Assembly (NCBI GenBank): GCA_028712075.1
Contig: JAQTQX010000003.1
Location: 186,001-250,000, forward strand
Length of the DNA stretch: 64,000 nt
Direction of reading: 5' to 3'
Origin: Desulfuromonadaceae bacterium
GTDB taxonomy: Bacteria; Desulfobacterota; Desulfuromonadia; Geobacterales; Pseudopelobacteraceae
Under the pieces are notes generated by a model. That model was not told the origin of the DNA. It did not search any database and saw only the letters and a list, made by a program, of their open reading frames with translations. Shown piece by piece: positions 56,704 through 64,000 of the stretch; the stretch's first letter is position 1, and each line of letters opens with the position of its first letter. Both the position numbers and the translations under genes were made by a program.

Positions 56704-58728
56704 ATGCGGTTAGTAAAGGCTAGAATCCAGAACTACCGAAGTATTATCGACACCGGCTTGTTTGATGTAGAAAAGACAAAGACCATCATGGTCGGTCCGA
56801 ATGAAGCGGGAAAGACAGCGATACTTCAAGCCTTGCAACAAATTAATCCACCGCCTGATGTTCCTAAATTCGATGCGCTTCGAGATTATCCCCGTGCAAA
56901 GTTCAATGACATAACAACCAATAAGGTGTTGCCAGAAAACGTGAAAGTAGTGGAGGCTCATTTTGCGCTTGAGCAGGCAGATCTTGATGAGCTGCCAGAA
57001 GGATTCGCGGATTGTACCTACATTTTTTGGCGCAAGCTTGATAATAAAGCTATACATGATCTGCGAGGTGGCCCACAGATCGAGAGTTATGGAAACTTAC
57101 ACAAAGATTTAATCCGGCTTTGCTCACATATTGATCCCAGATTGCCTGCCGTTGCGGATGACGCTCCTGAACCTGAAAAGCCAAGCGAGTTGCTAGACAT
57201 AATAACGAAGACATGGAATGATAATACAAAAATTGAAGGTGCTAATGCAAAATCGTTACTTTGTTGGCTGGACAAAATATTGCCGCTTGTTGATGAGGGC
57301 AATGAAACAGAGGAAAAACGTTTTGACAAGTTAAAGAAAGCAATTACAGTTTCAGAACGACGCGATAAAGCCTTAGCAACACTGAATTCCAGGCTACCGG
57401 TATTGGTTCTGTTTAACAACTATTTCCGTGTAAAACCACTTATTCATCTTGATCACCTCGCAACAAGAATAGAAACAAAAGTCCTTGATGACGCGCAGTA
57501 TGATTATGGCAATCAATGTCTCTTGAAACTCCTCGGATTTACCGCAAGAGAGTTGTCAACTCTTGGTAAAACTGCTGATCCTCCCGCAAATAATCCAACC
57601 GCACTCAAAAATTATCGTGATCAATTAGATAAGCGAAGTTATCAACTTAATGCCGCTAGCGTACGACTGACTGATGAAATCTGTGGGGTATGGTCTCCCG
57701 ACCCTAGCAAAGATGAAGCGGATCGTCTGAGAGTTCAAGCGGACGGCCAATACCTGAAGGTTGTTGTTGAGGATGATTTGGGGGTAGAAATTGAACTAGA
57801 TCAGCGTTCCGAAGGATTTCAATGGTTGGTGTCCTTCTTTGTTGTTTTCTTCGCAGAGGCTGTAGACAAACATGAAAATGCCATTCTGTTGCTTGATGAG
57901 CCGGGCCTCAGTTTGCATGGGCTAAAGCAACGGGAGTTTCGAAATACTATCTCTAAACTTGCCGAGAAGAACCAGACTCTCTATACCACGCATTCTCCCT
58001 TCTTGGTTGGGCCGGACGAGCTTGACATCGTTCGAGTTGTTGAAATGACTGACCGGAGGATCGGAACAACAGTACATACTACTATTTCAGCAGGTGATCC
58101 AGCCGCAATGCTGCCTCTGCAGGAAGCATTGGGCTATGATCTTGCCCAAAGTCTCTTTACACAACAGCGTAACCTTGTTCTTGAAGGTCTAACTGATTAC
58201 TGGTACTTGGACGTGGTCGCTCAGCTTTTACGAGAAGGTGGAGTTGTAACTCTGAATGACAAAATTGCATTGGTGCCAGCAGCAAGCGCGGGGAAGGTCG
58301 TTTATTATGCGACAATTCTTCATGCTCAAAAGTTGAAAGTGGCAGCACTGCTTGATTCTGATTCTGCCGGAGATCAAGCCGCTCAGCAGGAAAACCTTGT
58401 TCATACTCTAGGAAACAAAGCTATTCTGAGAACGAAGGATGTTTATAGCGGGGACGTAAACAAGCCGGAGATTGAGGATTTACTGCGTGAAACGCTTGTC
58501 CAAGTGGCTAAGTCAGAGTTGGGTTGGGATGTTGAGAATACAGCCGGAAAACAGATGGCACGGCCTATTGTCGAGGTGTTTGCAGCAGAAGTTACAGGTT
58601 TTTCGAAATACAAGCTAGCCAAGGCATTTCTTAGTTGGGCACGGGCTCACGAATCATCCGATCTAACTCCTGACGAGATCAAACAATGGACAGCATTGAT
58701 TGAGCGAATTAATAAGGCGCTGAAATAG
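56704..58728 (+). CDS. OLD-like ATPase-TOPRIM nuclease
   Basis: 674 residues. An ABC/SMC-like ATPase domain has MVGPNEAGKTAILQAL near 30 and Walker B ILLLDEPGLSLHG near 397, with an H-switch in LYTTHSPFLVG. The C-terminal TOPRIM domain (about 488-600) has Glu in LVLEGLTDYWYLD and the DxD pair in ALLDSDSAGDQAA, followed by IEDLLRETL. This is the layout of OLD-family and GajA nucleases. No UvrD-like GajB gene follows, so it is not a standard Gabija pair. AAGGAG precedes the ATG. The next gene starts 24 bp later. Confidence 0.9.
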   Translation: MRLVKARIQNYRSIIDTGLFDVEKTKTIMVGPNEAGKTAILQALQQINPPPDVPKFDALRDYPRAKFNDITTNKVLPENVKVVEAHFALEQADLDELPEGFADCTYIFWRKLDNKAIHDLRGGPQIESYGNLHKDLIRLCSHIDPRLPAVADDAPEPEKPSELLDIITKTWNDNTKIEGANAKSLLCWLDKILPLVDEGNETEEKRFDKLKKAITVSERRDKALATLNSRLPVLVLFNNYFRVKPLIHLDHLATRIETKVLDDAQYDYGNQCLLKLLGFTARELSTLGKTADPPANNPTALKNYRDQLDKRSYQLNAASVRLTDEICGVWSPDPSKDEADRLRVQADGQYLKVVVEDDLGVEIELDQRSEGFQWLVSFFVVFFAEAVDKHENAILLLDEPGLSLHGLKQREFRNTISKLAEKNQTLYTTHSPFLVGPDELDIVRVVEMTDRRIGTTVHTTISAGDPAAMLPLQEALGYDLAQSLFTQQRNLVLEGLTDYWYLDVVAQLLREGGVVTLNDKIALVPAASAGKVVYYATILHAQKLKVAALLDSDSAGDQAAQQENLVHTLGNKAILRTKDVYSGDVNKPEIEDLLRETLVQVAKSELGWDVENTAGKQMARPIVEVFAAEVTGFSKYKLAKAFLSWARAHESSDLTPDEIKQWTALIERINKALK

Positions 58729-58752
58729 ATCGTTTGAAATAAGTGATAAGCC

Positions 58753-60072
58753 ATGAATGAACCACAAATTAAAGACATCCAAAGCATCAAAAAAATATTG
58801 GACGACCATAAATCGTTCTTACTGCTCAAAAAAAGTATGTTTTTTCTTCGTCCAATTCTCAGGTTGATCAGAGTTGACGTTAACAAAATCGATGGCGCAT
58901 TCGAAAAGCTGAAGGAGATGGAGCCTCAACTAATCAAACTGGCCACTATTCCAGATAAATTCAATGATACTTTTGCGAAACATGGCTGGATCATGTACGA
59001 AATGATGGATTTAGAGGTGGCTGAAAAAGCAATATTGTTGGCCAAAAATGATGGCCTGGAGTCGGCAGAGCGAGATTTGACAGATTATTATACTCCTGAG
59101 CGAGTTAAGTGGAAGTTGCTCACCATGTTCGGAGTTAAGGCTTTTTGGCCAAGGATGGATCTTGCCAATAAAGCGTTAACCGATTACACAGAGGAACGCT
59201 ATCACGCATGTGTTCCGGTTGTGCTGGCACTGCTTGATGGGATGGTAAACGAGATTCATGGCAAACGGAAGGGAGTGCGGCGTGGTTTTTCCTCAGATGA
59301 AGCTGACCTGGAAGCGTGGGACTCAATTTCGGCACATAGTAAAGGCCTGAATGAACTAAAGCGGATATTCAACACGGGGAGATATTCGACTGTAGCAGAC
59401 CAAATCACGATTCCTTACAGGAACGGAATTTTGCATGGGATGGATTTGGGCTATGACAACAAAGTTGTTGCCGCCAAAGCATGGGCTGCACTTTTTGCCG
59501 CACGCGAATGGGCTATGAAGGCTGAACATGGATTGCTGGAAGCACAACCTGAGGAACCAAAGAAAACATGGAAAGAGCTTTTCAGTGTCATAGCTGAACA
59601 GAGTCAGGTAAAGAAGTTTCATGAAGAATGGACACCTATCGAACGTATTCTTGATAAAGACAATTTTATATCAGACAACAATGGATTTGATGTGGGCTCC
59701 CCAGAGCATACCCTTGCTGAATTTCTGTTACTTTTGAAAAAGTGTAATTACGGGAAAATGGGGAATTATTTGTCGCGATACATCAATGGTCACGAGTGGA
59801 AGGCTTTCCCTGCAAAACTAAGAGGGATCTACTGCGAAAAGGCATTTTCAAGTTTTACAATTGTCAAGATCGTCGAAACAGCACCTTCGATTACTATGAT
59901 TTGCGGTGTAATGAACTATTTTGAAAAGGATATACTTGCGTCTAAAAGAAAAACGATCCGACTAATGGCGGAAACAGCAGTCGGAGATATGGCACTTCGC
60001 ATTACCCGTGAAACCGTTTGGCGGATAATGGATATGAATGTTATAGACAATGGTGTAATTGATGATTGTTAA
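58753..60072 (+). CDS. Unknown helical protein with a HEPN-type RNxxxH motif
   Basis: 439 residues. A mostly helical protein with no signal peptide or clear membrane helix. Near the middle PYRNGILHGMDLGYDN contains Arg223-Asn224-x3-His228, the RNxxxH motif of HEPN ribonucleases, followed by a long helix (KAWAALFAAREWAMKAEHGL), as in HEPN folds. I recognise no named family. It lies between the OLD-like gene (24 bp) and the nuclease gene (about 11 bp), in the same direction, so it belongs to that operon. RNase activity is inference. Confidence 0.72.
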   Translation: MNEPQIKDIQSIKKILDDHKSFLLLKKSMFFLRPILRLIRVDVNKIDGAFEKLKEMEPQLIKLATIPDKFNDTFAKHGWIMYEMMDLEVAEKAILLAKNDGLESAERDLTDYYTPERVKWKLLTMFGVKAFWPRMDLANKALTDYTEERYHACVPVVLALLDGMVNEIHGKRKGVRRGFSSDEADLEAWDSISAHSKGLNELKRIFNTGRYSTVADQITIPYRNGILHGMDLGYDNKVVAAKAWAALFAAREWAMKAEHGLLEAQPEEPKKTWKELFSVIAEQSQVKKFHEEWTPIERILDKDNFISDNNGFDVGSPEHTLAEFLLLLKKCNYGKMGNYLSRYINGHEWKAFPAKLRGIYCEKAFSSFTIVKIVETAPSITMICGVMNYFEKDILASKRKTIRLMAETAVGDMALRITRETVWRIMDMNVIDNGVIDDC

Positions 60073-60083
60073 AATTGGAGCCC

Positions 60084-60869
60084 GTGTTGCTGCCTTATAA
60101 TCCTGCATATTCAAAAATTGATGGCCAAGTTAAATGGGCTGGCAAGAGCGTTGATGGCCAAGATAAACTCAACGCATTCCTGTCTGGACCAACTCGTAAC
60201 CGTCTATTCGATGCAGAGCAACAGACGCAGTATGAAGCAGATCTGCGTGCCTTGGCTGTTACGGGGATGGCCTCTGATACGCTTATGCAACTATTAGCTT
60301 CGACGCCTGACAAAGAGCCATGGGAAGTTGGAGAGACACTTGCTGAATGTTTGCTGGAAGAGGAGCTCGGAGTAAAATTTCCGTGGAATTCTGAACGTGA
60401 CAAGAGAACACCAAAAGCTAGCTTGCCGGGTGCTGATCTGGTCGGCTTAATAGAAGACGGTGACGAAGCCCTATTGGTTTTGGGAGAAGTAAAAACATCG
60501 AGTGACGCGAACACCCCTCCCCAGGTAATGAGCGGCAAAAGCGGCATGATCCACCAGTTAGATACTCTTGCCACGAATATCTCAATTCATAATTGTTTGC
60601 TGAAATGGTTGCATCCGAGGTGCAAAAATACGGATCACTGGCCGTTGTACGAAAAAGCCGTAAAAAAATATCTGGCATCCGGTGGTCGGGCAATCAAACT
60701 GATCGGTATGTTGATGCGCGATACTGAGCCGAATGAACTTGACCTGAAAAACCGCGCCAAGCATTTAGCCACCAACGTTTCAGCTCCAACGGAAGTTGAA
60801 CTGAACGCCTGGTATTTCCCTACTCCTATTGAAAATTGGCCTACAGTTGTTCAGGGAGGTGCAGTATGA
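60084..60869 (+). CDS. PD-(D/E)xK nuclease, HamA/DUF1837-like
   Basis: About 261 residues. The core has Glu in WEVGETLAECLLEEELG, Asp118 in PGADLVGLIED and Glu135-x-Lys137 in LLVLGEVKTSSD, the ordered E/D/ExK set of a PD-(D/E)xK nuclease. The spacing, the size and the adjacent Ski2-like helicase agree with HamA of Hachiman (DUF1837). The start is uncertain: GTG 60084, TTG 60087 and TTG 60066 are possible, with GGAG at 60077. The stop overlaps the helicase start by four bases (ATGA). No other DUF1837 sequence could be compared here. Confidence 0.68.
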   Translation: MLLPYNPAYSKIDGQVKWAGKSVDGQDKLNAFLSGPTRNRLFDAEQQTQYEADLRALAVTGMASDTLMQLLASTPDKEPWEVGETLAECLLEEELGVKFPWNSERDKRTPKASLPGADLVGLIEDGDEALLVLGEVKTSSDANTPPQVMSGKSGMIHQLDTLATNISIHNCLLKWLHPRCKNTDHWPLYEKAVKKYLASGGRAIKLIGMLMRDTEPNELDLKNRAKHLATNVSAPTEVELNAWYFPTPIENWPTVVQGGAV

Positions 60870-63800
60870 CTTCCTGGATAATGGATAGCCTCAATCCTGA
60901 CCTGTTGAATCAGGCGCGAACAGAAGCTTCACGCCGGTTACTAAACAACGCCTTGGGCTTGGTCGGAACAAACGACGAAAACAATAACCTTCGTTTTGTC
61001 GGAGAGACACTAGAGTTGGCTGTAGTCGATCTTCTGGACAATATTGATGATATAAATTCTCTGCGTGAGATCAGTGCAGAAGCTTTCCAATTATTACGCG
61101 TTCTGCCACGGCCAGAATCTCCTCTTGAAGAAGCAAAAGCCTGTTTACGTCTAGCCTGTCTAGGGGTGCTAGGTGAACGAGGTGTTGATGCCCGCCGGGA
61201 GTTGAAAGAATCCCCGTGGCCTTTACTGCCACTGGACTCCACTTCATGGGGCGAACGAACCTTGGCGACGATCCTTGAGGTTTGGTTGCGGATGATTCGC
61301 AAGGATGGCTGGGCCGATCTTGATTCAGTTCAGAATTTGGTATTGGTTCTTCGGCAGCAACAGACGAACTATGAAGCTAAATATCTGGAAGGGCTGCAAT
61401 CAACCGCTCGTACCGCAGCATGGGAGTTAGTTGCCTTTTATCATCTGTCTAAAGCGGCTGAACTACTTGCTATTTTTACCACTCAGGGAGAGATCGACGG
61501 CCATTTCGATGCTCGTCAACAACTGGAGGCTCAATTTGACAGAGCTTTGACCGCTTGTGCTCGCGCCGAACTCATGGAGTTGGACACGCTGTCACGGCTG
61601 CTCGCGCACACAGCCCAACAGTTAGTGGACAACTGTATATGGACCGTTACCCGTGCAGTAAACTCACGCGTAACACGATTTGTCCATAATCTTGTTTCCA
61701 GAGAGAACAGCAAACCGATCTTCGAGATGTTACCCCCGCAACGTCGCACATTACGGGAAGCTGGATTGCTTGGGTCAGGTCATCGTGCTGTAGTAGTTAA
61801 TCTGCCAACCTCCAGCGGTAAGACGTTCATTGCCGAATTCCGAATTTTGCAGGCACTTAATCAGTTTGATCATGAAAAAGGATGGATTGCATATTTAGCT
61901 CCTACTCGTGCTTTGGTGAATCAGGTGGCTACTCGGTTGCGTCGCGATTTTGCTCCACTCAATATCAATATTGAGAAAGTCAGCCCTGCTCTTGAAGTTG
62001 ACGGCCTTGAAGCAAGTTTACTTACGGACAATCAGGATGCAACTCAGTTCCGTGTTCTTGTAACTACTCCGGAAAAACTCGACCTAATGTTGAGAAGTGG
62101 TTGGGAAGAAACCATCGGACGACCTCTTACTTTGGTGGTTGTGGATGAGGCGCATAATCTCGCGCAACAGGGGCGTGGGATAAAGTTGGAGCTGTTACTG
62201 GCGACAATTAACCGCGAATGCCGTTATGCCCAGTTCCTCTTGTTGACGCCTTTTATTCGCAATGCTGCCGAAATTGCCCGATGGCTTGCCCCAGACAGCA
62301 ATAGTGATATTGAACTTGGATTGGATTGGCGACCTAATGACCGAGCAATTGTGCTAAGTCATCCTCGCAAAGGGGCTCGGCTCGGCAGTTTTTCACTTGA
62401 GCTTGAAACGATCCATACAACCAGGCATACGTTGAGCATCCCTGAAAATATGCCACTTACCACCGTCAGGCCTTTGGGTGTGTCATGGTCACAGGCAAAG
62501 ACCAATGCCAGCAAGTTGGCCGCAGCCACGGCGCAGGTGATGAAAGAGCGAGGCCCTGTAATTGTTCTTGCTGGGACAATTCCAAATACTTGGAGTCTAG
62601 CTGCTAACTTTATACATCAGGACAATAAAGTCGCTGCTGTATCTGAGAATGTCACGCTGGTTCAACGTTATCTGGAGCGAGAGTTTGGAGAGGGTTTTGC
62701 CCTTTGTGAGCTTTTGGAATATGGGGTGGGAGTGCATCATTCAGGCTTGTCGGATGAAGCCAAGGGACTCATGGAGTGGCTGTTTGAAAATGAGCATATA
62801 CAGGTTTTGGTATCAACTACGACTATTGCACAAGGCGTCAATTTTCCAGTTTCTGGCGTTGTTATGGCAGCCCATCAATACCCTTACGGACAGGACATGC
62901 CCCCCGAAGACTTCTGGAATCTGGCTGGCCGTGCCGGTCGCGTCGATCATGGTAGTGTCGGCATCGTAGCGCTCGCTGCTACAGATAATATAAAAGCAGA
63001 GAAATTACGAGATTTCATAGGGCAACAGGTCACATCATTAAATTCAACCCTTATTGCCATGGTACAGTCAGCCATTGCATCAGGTGCACCACTGGAGCTA
63101 CACAAACTATTCCACTTACCGGAATGGTCGGCATTCCTTCAATATTTGGCACATACCTACCGGCAAATAGGAGATCCACAACGCTTTGCCAGTGAAGTTG
63201 AGCAGGTTTTACGCGGTACGCTAGGATTTCAGAGCCTCCGCCGCACTCGAAGTGACTGGGCAAACAAATTAGTAACTAGTGTGCAAGCATATGGAGAGCG
63301 TCTTGCCGGAAAATCACTAAAGTTGGTTGACATTACTGGTTTTTCTTGGGAGACGGTTAGTATAACTTTAAAGAAATTGTCAGACGAGCGAATCACTGAA
63401 GATGTTTGGGATGCACAACGTCTTTTCGGCAGAGACGGTAAGAACCTACAAAAAATGATGGGAATATTGCTATCTGTTCCTGAGCTTCGGGATAATTTGG
63501 AAGCAGCTACCGGCGGTCGTGGACAGGATGGAGATCGTTTGGCTTGTATGGTCCGCGATTGGGTCAATGGGGCAACTTTGCCTGATATGGCGCACGAATA
63601 TTTTACAACTAAACCAAGCGGTAAAATTGTCGATCCAACAACGGCGCTGACGGATTGTTGTAAAAACGTTTTTGGTAAACTTACCCAGACAGCTTCATGG
63701 GGACTGGCAGCTCTTCAAACCATGACATTTGGTGACAAGTTTGAGCAATTAGCCGAAGCGGACCAGCAGACGCTCCGTAATCTGCCTGCTCGTGTGTTTT

Positions 63801-64000
63801 ATGGTGTAAATACCGATGAGGCGATTGCTCTTCGTTTGCTAGGCGTCCCACGAGGCGCAGCGCAGCAGTTGGCTCAGAGTTTGAGTCCAGCAAAAAACCT
63901 GCCGTTACCACAATTACGAACTCAGTTGGCAAATACTGACGCACAGGTGTGGATTAAGGCTATGGGAGCGAGCGGGACTGATTATTTTAAAATTTGGAAA
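60866..64000 (+). CDS. Ski2-like superfamily 2 helicase, HamB-like (3-prime end beyond window)
   Basis: 1045 residues are present and the frame is open to the last base. An N-terminal helical domain of about 300 residues precedes the motor. Motif I is LPTSSGKTF (Lys319), Ia LAPTRALVNQ, motif II VVVDEAHNL (427-430), and motif III appears as LLLTPFIRN rather than SAT. Motif IV/V are GVGVHHSGLSDEAKGLM and VSTTTIAQGVNFPV, and VI is WNLAGRAGRVDHG (684-692). The WNLAGRAGR form marks Ski2-like helicases. It overlaps the nuclease gene, so the two are co-translated. HamB is the best-known relative in this setting; this is by context, not alignment. Confidence 0.85.
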   Translation, partial: MTSWIMDSLNPDLLNQARTEASRRLLNNALGLVGTNDENNNLRFVGETLELAVVDLLDNIDDINSLREISAEAFQLLRVLPRPESPLEEAKACLRLACLGVLGERGVDARRELKESPWPLLPLDSTSWGERTLATILEVWLRMIRKDGWADLDSVQNLVLVLRQQQTNYEAKYLEGLQSTARTAAWELVAFYHLSKAAELLAIFTTQGEIDGHFDARQQLEAQFDRALTACARAELMELDTLSRLLAHTAQQLVDNCIWTVTRAVNSRVTRFVHNLVSRENSKPIFEMLPPQRRTLREAGLLGSGHRAVVVNLPTSSGKTFIAEFRILQALNQFDHEKGWIAYLAPTRALVNQVATRLRRDFAPLNINIEKVSPALEVDGLEASLLTDNQDATQFRVLVTTPEKLDLMLRSGWEETIGRPLTLVVVDEAHNLAQQGRGIKLELLLATINRECRYAQFLLLTPFIRNAAEIARWLAPDSNSDIELGLDWRPNDRAIVLSHPRKGARLGSFSLELETIHTTRHTLSIPENMPLTTVRPLGVSWSQAKTNASKLAAATAQVMKERGPVIVLAGTIPNTWSLAANFIHQDNKVAAVSENVTLVQRYLEREFGEGFALCELLEYGVGVHHSGLSDEAKGLMEWLFENEHIQVLVSTTTIAQGVNFPVSGVVMAAHQYPYGQDMPPEDFWNLAGRAGRVDHGSVGIVALAATDNIKAEKLRDFIGQQVTSLNSTLIAMVQSAIASGAPLELHKLFHLPEWSAFLQYLAHTYRQIGDPQRFASEVEQVLRGTLGFQSLRRTRSDWANKLVTSVQAYGERLAGKSLKLVDITGFSWETVSITLKKLSDERITEDVWDAQRLFGRDGKNLQKMMGILLSVPELRDNLEAATGGRGQDGDRLACMVRDWVNGATLPDMAHEYFTTKPSGKIVDPTTALTDCCKNVFGKLTQTASWGLAALQTMTFGDKFEQLAEADQQTLRNLPARVFYGVNTDEAIALRLLGVPRGAAQQLAQSLSPAKNLPLPQLRTQLANTDAQVWIKAMGASGTDYFKIWK

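Noticed and set aside
56704..64000. Gabija system (GajA-GajB)
   Set aside because: The first protein is GajA-like in architecture, but there is no UvrD-type GajB; the helicase is Ski2-like and two other genes intervene.
50650..64000. BREX or DISARM system
   Set aside because: The methylase, restriction and specificity genes form an ordinary type I system. There is no BrxL, PglZ, PglX or DrmABC set.
43147..64000. CRISPR array or Cas genes
   Set aside because: No regularly spaced repeats and no Cas protein motifs were found. The repeats seen are pairs or hairpins, not arrays.

Overview
The window looks like a chromosomal segment of a Geobacter/Pelobacter-type bacterium (Desulfuromonadota). 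This rests on the diaminopimelate-aminotransferase lysine route (lysA-dapA-dapB-dapL), an AhbD-like haem radical-SAM enzyme, CheV, HDOD and DUF1847 proteins, a DUF4212 plus sodium-solute symporter pair, and two families of dispersed inverted-repeat elements. The species cannot be named from sequence alone.

Positions 1-43,070 are mostly ordinary chromosome. From left to right: a minus-strand envelope cluster (Cys-rich secreted protein, AAA ATPase, PBP1-type peptidoglycan synthase, beta-barrel protein, Ig-like lipoprotein, 25-5674); a polar amino-acid ABC transporter whose permease has an extra periplasmic TPR-like region (5683-8260); a DUF445 protein; the lysine operon (9860-14252); a FecR-TPR-barrel protein next to a CHASE2 adenylate cyclase (14938-20463); plus-strand tag, trmB, the symporter pair, a degenerate nucleotidyltransferase, a TIM-barrel protein, a TonB-like protein and cbiA (20709-28182); then minus-strand cheV, DUF1847 and HDOD genes. 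At 31.2-34.4 kb the native ligA appears to have been replaced: only its last ~70 codons (a BRCT domain) remain next to the HDOD gene, beside an AT-rich block with a SWIM-finger gene, an orphan and a complete, divergent ligA. A Phd/RelE-type toxin-antitoxin pair, an HD phosphohydrolase, a Lon-like protease, a Rho-N-like small protein, purC, a PpiD-like chaperone and the AhbD-like enzyme follow.

A tRNA-Phe gene (43071-43146) marks the left edge of a different region that runs to the window end. It is more AT-rich and carries no housekeeping gene. Its first part (43.2-50.2 kb) is phage/ICE-like: a non-coding zone bounded by inverted TTGACGCAGAT sites, short orphan genes preceded by hairpins, a DnaG-C-like plus AAA replication protein, a photolyase-type radical-SAM protein and a PIF1-like helicase. 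No integrase is visible. The second part (50.6-64.0 kb) is a defence island. It has a complete type I restriction-modification system (hsdR, hsdM, hsdS) with two small accessory genes, then a tight four-gene operon: OLD-like ATPase-TOPRIM, a protein with a HEPN-type RNxxxH motif, a PD-(D/E)xK nuclease resembling HamA, and a Ski2-like helicase resembling HamB that is cut by the window end. The last pair looks Hachiman-like. The combination of all four is the best candidate here for an undescribed system.
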